From contig JBBQBQ010000154.1 in assembly GCA_038317685.1 (NCBI GenBank), positions 1-8,337 on the forward strand: a stretch of 8,337 bases of DNA, in the 5' to 3' direction. Below the pieces are notes generated by a model that had not been told where the DNA came from, did no database searches, and worked only from the letters and a program-made list of their open reading frames with translations. Positions 1 to 5,168 of this stretch are shown piece after piece; within the stretch, counting starts at the first letter, position 1, and the number at the start of each line of letters is the position of its first letter. Source of the DNA: JBBQBQ01 sp038317685 (GTDB lineage: Bacteria > Desulfobacterota > Desulfuromonadia > Desulfuromonadales > DDH964). Position numbers and translations under genes: made by a program.

Positions 1-486
1 GGTAAAGAGCTTGTCGTGGATCAGCGCCTGCTCCTCAGGGGCCGGGACGACCAGCTCCATTTTTTGCCGTAAAAACGGCTTCTGGAAGAAGTCGGCCTGC
101 ATGGTGAAGCGCGTCCCCATCAGGCCGACCCGCGCCAGCCCCATCCCTTTGGCCGCGGCGCAGGTGGCCTCGACAATACTGATCAGCGGTAGCGGTGACC
201 GGGCAGCGACCTCGTTAAAGACCAGATGGGCGGTATTGGCGGTGATGGCGGCAAACTCCGCTCCGGCGGCATGCAGCGCCTCGACCTTGTCCAGCAGCCA
301 TTCCGTAAGCAGGTCCATCCTCCCGGCCTCGATGATCTCCAGTGCCTCCTGCAAGTTGGCGCTGTAGACGATGATCTCCGGAGCGTCGAGGCTGCCGGAA
401 CAGCTCCGGACGGCGTCGATGATCCGCCGGTAATAGTCGAGGGTCGATTCCGGCCCGAGGCCGCCGACGAGACCGATTTTCTTCAT
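1..486 (-). CDS. Aspartate/glutamate racemase-family protein (C-terminus beyond window edge)
   Basis: The first 162 codons of an Asp/Glu/hydantoin racemase-fold protein, a family of cofactor-independent cytosolic enzymes that invert amino-acid stereocentres with a pair of proton-transferring residues. The N-terminus MKKIGLVGGLGPESTLDYYRR is the family's glycine-rich opening with the E-S-T...Y-Y-R signature (residues 5-20). The first active-site loop reads ITANTAH (residues 81-87). The start at 486 is supported by an AGGAG Shine-Dalgarno seven bases upstream. Oddity: the residue just before Asn84-Thr85 is Ala83, where characterised members have Cys (archaeal aspartate racemase) or Thr (E. coli YgeA). 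The second catalytic Cys would lie beyond the window. It sits 251 bp downstream of the OsmC-like gene on the same strand, so it may have its own promoter. The family assignment is firm; substrate and even racemase activity are not established. Confidence 0.88.
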   Translation of the reverse strand, partial: MKKIGLVGGLGPESTLDYYRRIIDAVRSCSGSLDAPEIIVYSANLQEALEIIEAGRMDLLTEWLLDKVEALHAAGAEFAAITANTAHLVFNEVAARSPLPLISIVEATCAAAKGMGLARVGLMGTRFTMQADFFQKPFLRQKMELVVPAPEEQALIHDKLFT

Positions 487-567
487 GGCGAAACTCCTGG
501 GGACGGCAGAAGGGTGCCGGTCAATAAACAGCACAAACCGCCCATTTTCTTTCCGATACCCGTCGAA

Positions 568-723
568 CTAGCGCTTCATAGCATTTCTTTTGGTTGATGG
601 CAGCTTTCCCACCTGCTGCAGTGGATTCGAATCCCTGGCGATCAATAATGCGGCCCAAAACCCAAAAAACAGTGAAACTGCCAGCAGTGACAAGGCTGTC
701 GGCTCTCTAGCAAGACCGGACAC
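568..723 (-). CDS. Possible 51-aa single-TM small protein (doubtful)
   Basis: An open frame in the gap between the OsmC-like gene and the racemase. It encodes one convincing hydrophobic segment, roughly residues 11-27 (core SLLAVSLFFGFWAALLIA), followed by a polar basic tail ending NAMKR. The start used here is a GTG at 723; the frame stays open upstream into the OsmC-like gene. No good Shine-Dalgarno precedes this GTG or any other in-frame start, and I recognise no family. It could be a real small membrane protein, the tail of a decayed gene, or chance. Apart from this and a 12-bp palindrome at 623-634, I see nothing in 487-737. Confidence 0.22.
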   Translation of the reverse strand: MSGLAREPTALSLLAVSLFFGFWAALLIARDSNPLQQVGKLPSTKRNAMKR

Positions 724-737
724 CCGTAGCCGGCACT

Positions 738-1202
738 TCACTCCGCAACCAGCTCCAGGGAATGGTCGATCCGGATACAGCCGGTGACGCTCATTGCCCC
801 GGGACACTTCTCAATATAATGTTCCATCGCCCAGTGCGCGTCGGCTGCTTCTCCCTGGCTCACCTTCAAGGTGTAGCGAACACGGATGACGGTAATTTTG
901 AGGACGCCATTGACGTTCTCGATATCGCCTTCGACATCGGCCCGATACCGGTCGGTATGGGTTCTGATCTTTTTGGTCGCCAGCACGCTGGCGAGGGTTC
1001 CCATCATTCAAGCCGCGACCGCGCCGACGATGTGGTCTAGAGTGGCGGCGTGCTCCTCGATCGGATCGACCTTGTAAAATTTCTGGATACCGCCGTGGAC
1101 CCCATAATAGACCGGCTCCTTGAACCCCTCAATCTGCGCAATCCTGATCGGCCCCCGGTCCCTGGTAATGGTAATGCGCGAGGTGTGGATGAGCTCTGCC
1201 AT
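738..1202 (-). CDS. OsmC-family peroxidase-like selenoprotein with in-frame UGA (Sec65)
   Basis: A 154-residue OsmC/Ohr-family protein if the TGA at 1010-1008 is read as selenocysteine. OsmC-family proteins are cytosolic thiol peroxidases that reduce hydroperoxides with two cysteines. Residues 1-64 include the family's Y-Y-G-V-H-G-G strand (about 32-38) and the A-T-L-D-H-I-V helix before the active site. The UGA falls at residue 65, followed without a frame change by MMGTLASVL, matching the usual A-C-x-x-G-T-L active-site helix. The second catalytic Cys is intact at Cys133 in EKCPGAMSV. The ATG at 1202 has a strong AAAGGAG eight bases upstream. A well-placed hairpin follows the UGA (separate entry). 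The true stop at 738 is also TGA. The alternative is a pseudogene made by one Cys (TGT/TGC) to TGA mutation. A conventional gene caller splits this into 64-aa and 89-aa pieces. Confidence 0.82.
957..1007 (-). promoter_or_regulatory. Candidate bacterial SECIS element
   Basis: Counting from the base after the UGA, nt 14-20 and 25-31 form a perfect 7-bp stem (UCGCCAG/CUGGCGA; plus-strand 977-994) with the tetraloop CGUG at nt 21-24. The loop has G at its second position. A lower stem of 5 bp pairs nt 4-8 (AUGGG) with nt 47-51 (CCCAU; plus-strand 957-961 with 1000-1004). Known bacterial SECIS elements place an apical loop about 16-37 nt after the UGA with a G in its first two positions, where SelB binds. 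This hairpin meets both rules. All of it lies within coding sequence, as expected in bacteria. Confidence 0.75.
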
Positions 1203-1228
1203 GGCAACTGCTCCTTTCTAAGAGTGTG

Positions 1229-1242
1229 GATCGTTGATCGTT
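1229..1242. repeat. Tandem 7-mer (GATCGTT x2) upstream of the OsmC-like gene
   Basis: Two perfect head-to-tail copies of GATCGTT lie in the 41-bp gap between the transposase remnant and the OsmC-like start, just upstream of its Shine-Dalgarno. It could be a half-site pair for a regulator or chance. No convincing -10/-35 pair could be placed around it. Confidence 0.25.
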
Positions 1243-1243
1243 A

Positions 1244-1537
1244 CTACCTTACCAGATTGCCCGGGAGATGCGCGAAGACCGATGGAGCGACTGGGGTCAG
1301 GCCCTGCATCGATTTGGCGAGCGAGGTGCCGTCTTTGGCATGAAGGAGCAGGGGGATGTGGCTATTCATGAAAACCCAGTGGAAGATGCTCAGTCCAAAG
1401 GATTCCTTGTACCGGCGGCACAGGTCGAAATACTTCAAAAAATCCACCTCGTCCTGAAACAGCCAACCCCGATTATTGCCGCGAGCCGTGACGTGATAAA
1501 CCAGCCCGGCAGCGACCACCCTCGCCCCCCTCGGCAG
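1244..1537 (-). pseudogene. REP-associated (IS200/Y1-type) transposase remnant, truncated
   Basis: N-terminal half of a Y1/HUH single-strand transposase of the RAYT group. Recognisable parts are LPRGARVVAAGLVYHVTARGNNR, the LFQDEVDFLKYFDLCRRY helix and FHWVFMNSHIPLLLH. It looks dead for three reasons. The HUH metal-binding pair (H-x-H in the NSHxHLLL motif) reads H-I-P because one codon is CCC instead of CAC. Family similarity stops after MQGL, before the catalytic-Tyr helix, leaving an unrelated 17-residue tail ending LPGNLVR. The family's usual M-P-R start is CTG (1535-1537), preceded by AAGGAGG. The frame stays open upstream to an ATG at 1621, but those 28 extra residues look like AT-rich non-coding DNA. 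The break coincides with a GGGGTCAGGCC motif at 1293-1303. The family call is good; non-function is inferred from the missing residues. Confidence 0.75.
1293..1303 (+). repeat. GGGGTCAGGCC motif, copy 1
   Basis: It sits exactly where transposase homology ends and matches the motif at 2105-2115 in 9 of 11 bases, same orientation. It may be an end or target signal of the transposase-linked element; with only two short copies here, chance cannot be excluded. Confidence 0.3.
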
Positions 1538-1622
1538 ATTCCCCTCCTTGTAAACCGACAATTTTAGAAAAATAGTTTGTAATATGCTTGTTTTATTAAC
1601 TAATTCGTGAAACGTCTGCATG

Positions 1623-1679
1623 TTCCATTATCTGGCTGGGCGTTTCTATTGCCGCAGAAGAAATAAGCCAATAATGGAA
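1623..1679. repeat. Long inverted repeat across the 3' end of the EamA gene
   Basis: Arms 1623-1637 and 1666-1679 pair over 14 bp with a single bulged base (1632), separated by 28 bases. The left arm starts TTCCATTAT and the right arm ends ATAATGGAA. The right arm is inside the last codons of the EamA gene and the left arm is downstream of its stop. No T-run follows on the minus strand, so a standard intrinsic terminator is unlikely. It could be a 3' stabilising hairpin or an insertion-element end. Confidence 0.6.
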
Positions 1680-2071
1680 AGAGCGATCCCAAGGGAGCGT
1701 TGCAAAGATAATGGCTCATGGAATAATGCAATGCCGGCAACGGCCATGATTGCAGCTCCCCCCGCTAATATTGCAGGAACAGCAGAAATCGGTCCCCCTC
1801 GTTGGAACAGCAGGAAAAAAGCAACTGTTCCAGCGCCGACACAGACACCCGTGAGTGAAGAATAGCTGAACCCCACCAACGTAAACTTTTGATTCCAGCG
1901 ACCACCGAACCAAAGAAAACCAAGATAGAAAAGAATTGTAAATGTAGCACTGGCTTCTACAATGAGACCACCTACACCGTCACCAATGTGTTCCGACGCA
2001 AGACGTGTGAAAATTTGATGAGCCCCGTAAAGAATGGCGGCGACTATTGCGTACCAGAACCAAGGTGCCAT
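1646..2071 (-). CDS. Single-domain EamA/DMT-superfamily transporter
   Basis: A 141-residue inner-membrane protein of the drug/metabolite transporter superfamily. It has one EamA repeat rather than the usual two, so it would be expected to act as a dimer. Five hydrophobic segments are visible at about residues 4-23, 35-57, 67-90, 96-117 and 124-139. The C-terminal LFHEPLSLQRSLGIALSIIGLFLL matches the conserved E-x-L...G-x-x-L-I-x-x-G ending of EamA domains. The start at 2071 has only a weak AAGGG about nine bases upstream. The substrate cannot be read from sequence. Its flanks are more AT-rich than the signalling genes to the right, and it lies between two related GGGGTC motifs beside a dead transposase, so horizontal acquisition is possible but unproven. 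Confidence 0.82.
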   Translation of the reverse strand: MAPWFWYAIVAAILYGAHQIFTRLASEHIGDGVGGLIVEASATFTILFYLGFLWFGGRWNQKFTLVGFSYSSLTGVCVGAGTVAFFLLFQRGGPISAVPAILAGGAAIMAVAGIALFHEPLSLQRSLGIALSIIGLFLLRQ

Positions 2072-2104
2072 GAGAAATACCCTTTATTTTGGGAGGCGGG
2101 GCCC

Positions 2105-2115
2105 GGGGTCGGACC
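2105..2115 (+). repeat. GGGGTCGGACC motif, copy 2
   Basis: It lies 34 bp upstream of the EamA start codon and resembles the motif at 1293-1303. Unlike its neighbours it is followed by an AT-rich stretch (about 2119-2145) with no coding potential, which may belong to a dispersed element; only a genome-wide search would show this. Confidence 0.3.
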
Positions 2116-2154
2116 AAGCCAACATTTTGATTTTAGACGTTAAGCGGGGACGTT

Positions 2155-2172
2155 TCACAATTTTTTTTGTGA
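2155..2172. repeat. TCACAA-N6-TTGTGA inverted repeat
   Basis: A perfect 6-bp inverted repeat with a T6 spacer, lying between the 49-aa small ORF and the EamA gene. Size and symmetry suit an operator or weak hairpin. It is not a CRP/FNR-type site, because the half-sites are in the opposite orientation to TGTGA-N6-TCACA. Confidence 0.35.
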
Positions 2173-2182
2173 TTCTTGTAGG

Positions 2183-2332
2183 TTACAAGCTATTTATGGC
2201 TCGGGCGCCCCGCCGGGGCCGTTTCCTTTCCAATGCTTCCCGTTCAACACCCGCAACGAAACCGGCTCCTCCGATTATTCCACCGACAAGGCGTTCCCGC
2301 AATTCCTGTTCTTCCCGGTCCCGATCGGCCAT
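2183..2332 (-). CDS. 49-aa glycine-zipper small protein, hypothetical
   Basis: A small frame with a charged N-terminus (MADRDREEQELRERL), a glycine-rich apolar core (residues 16-29, VGGIIGGAGFVAGV, with overlapping G-x3-G spacings), and a basic tail (ERKRPRRGARAINSL). An AGGA lies seven bases before the ATG. The start is 22 bp after the double stop that closes the probable C-terminal continuation of the HD-GYP gene, which suits an operon tail. I recognise no family. The core is too short and Gly-rich for a confident TM helix but suits a glycine-zipper helix packing in or on a membrane. A chance ORF of this length in GC-rich DNA cannot be ruled out. Confidence 0.42.
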   Translation of the reverse strand: MADRDREEQELRERLVGGIIGGAGFVAGVEREALERKRPRRGARAINSL

Positions 2333-2354
2333 GACCTATTCCTGACAGGCCTCA

Positions 2355-2472
2355 TCACCCTTGCCTCCCGGTCCCGTCCCCACTCCCGGTCAAGATCCGC
2401 AGCACCGTACCAGGCTCCTTGGCGACCGCGTTGTTGAGGAGTACCAGCGCCGGCCCTTGGGGGCGACGATCA
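2355..2472 (-). other. Probable out-of-frame C-terminal continuation of the HD-GYP gene
   Basis: After the in-frame TGA of the HD-GYP gene, a different frame encodes GPALVLLNNAVAKEPGTVLR and a short tail, ending in tandem stops at 2357-2352. Its codons are strongly G/C-ending and the residues look protein-like. Losing one G from the G4 run at 2476-2473, just before the TGA, would join it to the HD-GYP frame and give 382 residues instead of 344. The cause could be a real frameshift, a sequencing error in the run, or coincidence. Confidence 0.4.
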
Positions 2473-3504
2473 CCCCTCCCCCACCGGCAGCCGCCCCTCC
2501 CCGTCGAGGAGGGAGAAGAGGGCTTCGGCGACCTCGGGATCGTAGCGGGTGCCGGCGCCGGCCTCGATCTCCCGGAGCGCTGCGGCATCCCCCTTGGCCG
2601 GGCGGTAGGGCCGGTGGGAGGAGATCGCTTCGACGACGTCGGCGACTCCCAGGACCCGCGCTTCCGGGAGGATGGCGTCGCGGCACAGCCCGGCGGGATA
2701 GCCGCTGCCGTCGAGCCGTTCGTGGTGTTGGTGGACGATGCTGGCGATCGGCCAGGGGAAGTCGAAGCTTTTGAGGATTTCGTAACCGGCGACGGGATGG
2801 GTCTCCATCAGGCGCCGTTCGAGGTCATTCAGTCGGCTCGGTTTGCAGAGGATTTCCGCGGGGATGTAGAGTTTGCCGAGGTCGTGGATAATAGAGGCGA
2901 AGCGGACCGCGCGCTGCCGCTCCGGCGAGAAGCCGAGCCGTTCCGCCAAGGCCGCCGCCAGGCTCCCGACCCGCTGCTGGTGTCCCGCGGTGTAGGGATC
3001 GCGCTTCTCGATGGCCGCCGCCAGGACGTGGACCGTATCGTCGCTGAGCTGTTCGGTTCGGGCCAGGCTGGACGCCAGGGCGTCCGCCATGCGGTTGCGC
3101 TCGGTGACGTCCAGGATCACCGCCATGGTGCCGATGATGGTTCCGCGACCGTCGAGGAGCGGGGCGGTGGAGAAGGAAAGCTGCAGCGCCCGGCCATCCT
3201 TTCGGCTGGCGATCAGGCCGATATCGCTGAAGGTCTCGCCGGCCAGCGCCCGCGTGCGGTACTCCTCGTAGGTTTCCCAGCTCTCCAGCGCCTCCGCAAG
3301 AATCCTCTGGCCGAGAACCTCCCCTTCCTGCCAGCCGAAGACCCGCTCCGCAGCCGGGTTCCACATCCTGAGCCGGCCGTCGCGGTCGACGGCGATGATC
3401 CCCGACGGCGAGGCCTGAATCAGCGCCCGCAAGGTCTGCGTATTCAGCGGCAGTTCCGACTGGTCTACTCCCCCGGCCCTGCGGCCGGCACGATCCGTTT
3501 CCAT
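2470..3504 (-). CDS. PAS-HD-GYP cyclic-di-GMP phosphodiesterase
   Basis: A 344-residue cytosolic signalling protein with no TM segment. A PAS sensor domain spans about residues 26-135, ending in the usual DVTERNRM. An HD-GYP domain spans about 155-335 and hydrolyses cyclic di-GMP. Metal and catalytic residues are visible: His175, the H-D pair at 207-208 (IIHDLGK), His236 (THPVAGYEIL), the HQHHE cluster at 258-262, the GYP triad at 268-270 and Asp289. It should be active as far as the motifs show. The ATG at 3504 follows a run of eight Gs and lacks a well-spaced Shine-Dalgarno. An out-of-frame ATG at 3533 has AGGAG just upstream. The C-terminus may be prematurely ended (see 2355-2472). It is 181 bp downstream of the histidine kinase, which with the upstream receiver could feed signals into cyclic-di-GMP turnover. 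Confidence 0.93.
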   Translation of the reverse strand: METDRAGRRAGGVDQSELPLNTQTLRALIQASPSGIIAVDRDGRLRMWNPAAERVFGWQEGEVLGQRILAEALESWETYEEYRTRALAGETFSDIGLIASRKDGRALQLSFSTAPLLDGRGTIIGTMAVILDVTERNRMADALASSLARTEQLSDDTVHVLAAAIEKRDPYTAGHQQRVGSLAAALAERLGFSPERQRAVRFASIIHDLGKLYIPAEILCKPSRLNDLERRLMETHPVAGYEILKSFDFPWPIASIVHQHHERLDGSGYPAGLCRDAILPEARVLGVADVVEAISSHRPYRPAKGDAAALREIEAGAGTRYDPEVAEALFSLLDGEGRLPVGEG

Positions 3505-3507
3505 ACT

Positions 3508-3515
3508 CCCCCCCC
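3508..3515 (-). repeat. G8 homopolymer run beside the HD-GYP start codon
   Basis: Eight consecutive Gs on the coding strand end three bases before the ATG at 3504. A second ATG 29 bases upstream (3533) is out of frame with the gene by one base and currently opens a 22-codon overlapping frame. Gain of one G would fuse it to the main frame. Such runs slip during replication, so the run could act as a translation-level switch; this is inference. Confidence 0.5.
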
Positions 3516-3685
3516 GGTGAAATATCGGTGCATTACTCCTGACCTGGATGGCGCCGGCGGCGCCTGACCCACTCTTGCAAATCAGGATTCGAGAAGTCTA
3601 CCACATCGGCGATCCGGTTCCCGCAACTCGCCCCGTTCCAGCCGCCGCTCTCCCTCGGGACGGTTGCCGGGTCCGACGGGGCAAG

Positions 3686-5065
3686 TCAGCTCTTTGCGGG
3701 AGGCGTTTCCGGGAGGGTGAAGAAGATGGAGGCGCCGGCATCGGGCTCCCCTTCTGCCCAGACTTCACCGCCGTGGTAGTGAATGATGCGTTTCACCGTC
3801 GCCAGGCCGATGCCGGTCCCTGGAAAGCGCTTGGCGCTCGAAAGGCGCTGGAAGGGACGGAACAGGCGGTCGACCTCCCGCATGTCGAAACCGGTGCCGT
3901 TGTCGCGCACGAAATAGACCTTGCGGCCGGCCTGGTCGGTGGTGCCGACTTCCACGCACCCCGGGTTCCGCTCCCGGGTGTATTTCCAGGCGTTGCTGAG
4001 GATGTTCTCCAGAGCCAGCCGCAGCAGTTCGGGATCGCCCTCGGCAAGCAGCGCCGGGGCGATGCGGTAGTCGACCCGGCGCTCCGGTTCGAGGGCAGCC
4101 AGCTCCGCTGCGATTTCCCCCGCCAACTGGCCCAGGTCGATGGGCTCCCGATGCAATTGGCCCCGCGGCACCTGGGCCAGGGTCAACATCGCCTCGATGA
4201 GGGCTTCCATCCCCTCGCAGCCCTCGCAGATGTTGCGCACCAGAAACTGGCCCTGGGAATCGAGCGCCGGGGTCTGAAACTCCTCCAGGGCCTGGGCTGC
4301 GGAATAGACGCGGGTCAGATGCGAACGCAGATCGTGGGTGAGGGAATAGCCGAACGCTTCCAGTTCCTGGTTGGCCACGGAGAGTTCCGAGGCCTGGTGC
4401 TCCAGATCCCGGTTCATCCGGCGGATGACCTCCTCCATTTCCCACCGCTCCGTGACGTCGCGCACCGCCTCGATGCCGGCGATGATGCGGCCGTCCTTGT
4501 CCCGCAGCGGCGTCGAATGGATTTCCACCTGGCGCGAGCCGTGGGCGTCACCGGTCCTCGACTCTCCCCGGTGCGCCCGGCCGTCCAGGAAGGCCCGCCG
4601 CAAGGCACACTCGGGACAGACCGCTTCCCGCCCCTGGTAAGCCTGGTAGCAGTATTCACCCAGATGGTCGCCGACCATGGCACGGTGAGCCCGGTTCTGG
4701 TAGAGGATCTTCAGCTCCAGGTCCTGAATGCTGATGCCGTCTCCGAGAGCCTCGAGAACCGCCTCCGACTTGTTCTTCTCGATTTCGGCCTGGGACAAGG
4801 CTTCTTCCAGGTCCGAGGCCATTTTCTCCTGACGGCGCAGGATGCGGACGATGTAGAGGACGAAAAGAAACTGGACCCCCAGGAACAGGCCTCGAATGGC
4901 TATTTCATGAAGGCTGGGGGCAAAGATCTCCTCCTGCAGGGATGCCCCTTCGAAATAAGCATCGAGGCAGGAATCCGCCACCCAGGCCAAGCTCATCAAT
5001 CCCAGAGTGACCAGGGTCACCCGGCGCAGGCTGCGGGACAACCAGCGATGTTTCATCTCGCCCAT
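3686..5065 (-). CDS. Membrane PAS sensor histidine kinase
   Basis: A 459-residue inner-membrane histidine kinase. Two hydrophobic segments (about residues 15-33 and 55-77) flank a roughly 20-residue loop, followed by a coiled coil (RRQEKMASDLEEALSQAEIE). A PAS domain (about 100-205) ends DVTERWEM. The HisKA H-box YSLTHDLRSHLTRV carries phospho-acceptor His244. The ATPase domain has the N-box (ENILSNAWKYT, about 353-363), G1 (DNGTGFD, 388-394) and G2 (GTGIGLA, 416-422). The PAS domain holds three cysteines, C139, C150 and C153 (C-x10-C-x2-C), possible metal or redox ligands. The H-box lacks the usual proline (HDLRSHL rather than HDLRAPL). I chose the ATG at 5065, with GGGAG four bases upstream, over the ATG at 5140, which has no Shine-Dalgarno and adds 25 unlikely residues. 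The likely partner is the receiver at 7024-7395. Confidence 0.93.
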   Translation of the reverse strand: MGEMKHRWLSRSLRRVTLVTLGLMSLAWVADSCLDAYFEGASLQEEIFAPSLHEIAIRGLFLGVQFLFVLYIVRILRRQEKMASDLEEALSQAEIEKNKSEAVLEALGDGISIQDLELKILYQNRAHRAMVGDHLGEYCYQAYQGREAVCPECALRRAFLDGRAHRGESRTGDAHGSRQVEIHSTPLRDKDGRIIAGIEAVRDVTERWEMEEVIRRMNRDLEHQASELSVANQELEAFGYSLTHDLRSHLTRVYSAAQALEEFQTPALDSQGQFLVRNICEGCEGMEALIEAMLTLAQVPRGQLHREPIDLGQLAGEIAAELAALEPERRVDYRIAPALLAEGDPELLRLALENILSNAWKYTRERNPGCVEVGTTDQAGRKVYFVRDNGTGFDMREVDRLFRPFQRLSSAKRFPGTGIGLATVKRIIHYHGGEVWAEGEPDAGASIFFTLPETPPAKS

Positions 5066-5145
5066 CGATCTCCCTTTTTCGTAAGGGCAGCTATTCGGCC
5101 GGCTAGGCCCCTGCTCCAATAGCCGCTCCTGCCTGGCCATTTGAC

Positions 5146-5168
5146 CATAAAAACGGTAATTTTTTACC
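5146..5168 (-). terminator. Weak intrinsic terminator-like hairpin after pabBC
   Basis: On the minus strand GGTAA-AAAA-TTACC forms a 5-bp stem overlapping the pabBC stop codon, followed by G and five Ts. The stem is short and AT-rich, so it would stop RNA polymerase only partly. It could lower transcription from pabBC into the kinase gene. Confidence 0.38.

Noticed and set aside
623..634. GGATTCGAATCC resembling a tRNA T-loop
   Set aside because: It is a 12-bp palindrome, but the flanking bases do not form a T-arm stem and no acceptor, D or anticodon arms are present.
738..1202. Simple pseudogene explanation for the split OsmC-like gene
   Set aside because: A single nonsense change is possible, but the UGA coincides with the catalytic Cys, the frame after it is intact, and a SECIS-like stem is correctly placed. 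Sec decoding is the better reading, though unproven.
2155..2172. CRP/FNR-type operator
   Set aside because: The half-sites are in the reverse order (TCACAA-N6-TTGTGA instead of TGTGA-N6-TCACA).
3550..3566. GGCGCC-GGC-GGCGCC hairpin before the HD-GYP gene as a terminator
   Set aside because: The 6-bp stem has no T-run after it on either strand, and GC-only repeats of this size are expected in this DNA.
2419..3567. 382-codon plus-strand frame opposite the HD-GYP gene
   Set aside because: The minus-strand protein has full PAS and HD-GYP motifs. The plus frame is an Arg/Gly/Pro-rich shadow created by high GC.
3548..5122. 524-codon plus-strand frame opposite the histidine kinase
   Set aside because: No recognisable domain, and it exactly shadows a well-supported kinase; long antisense frames are common in GC-rich genes.
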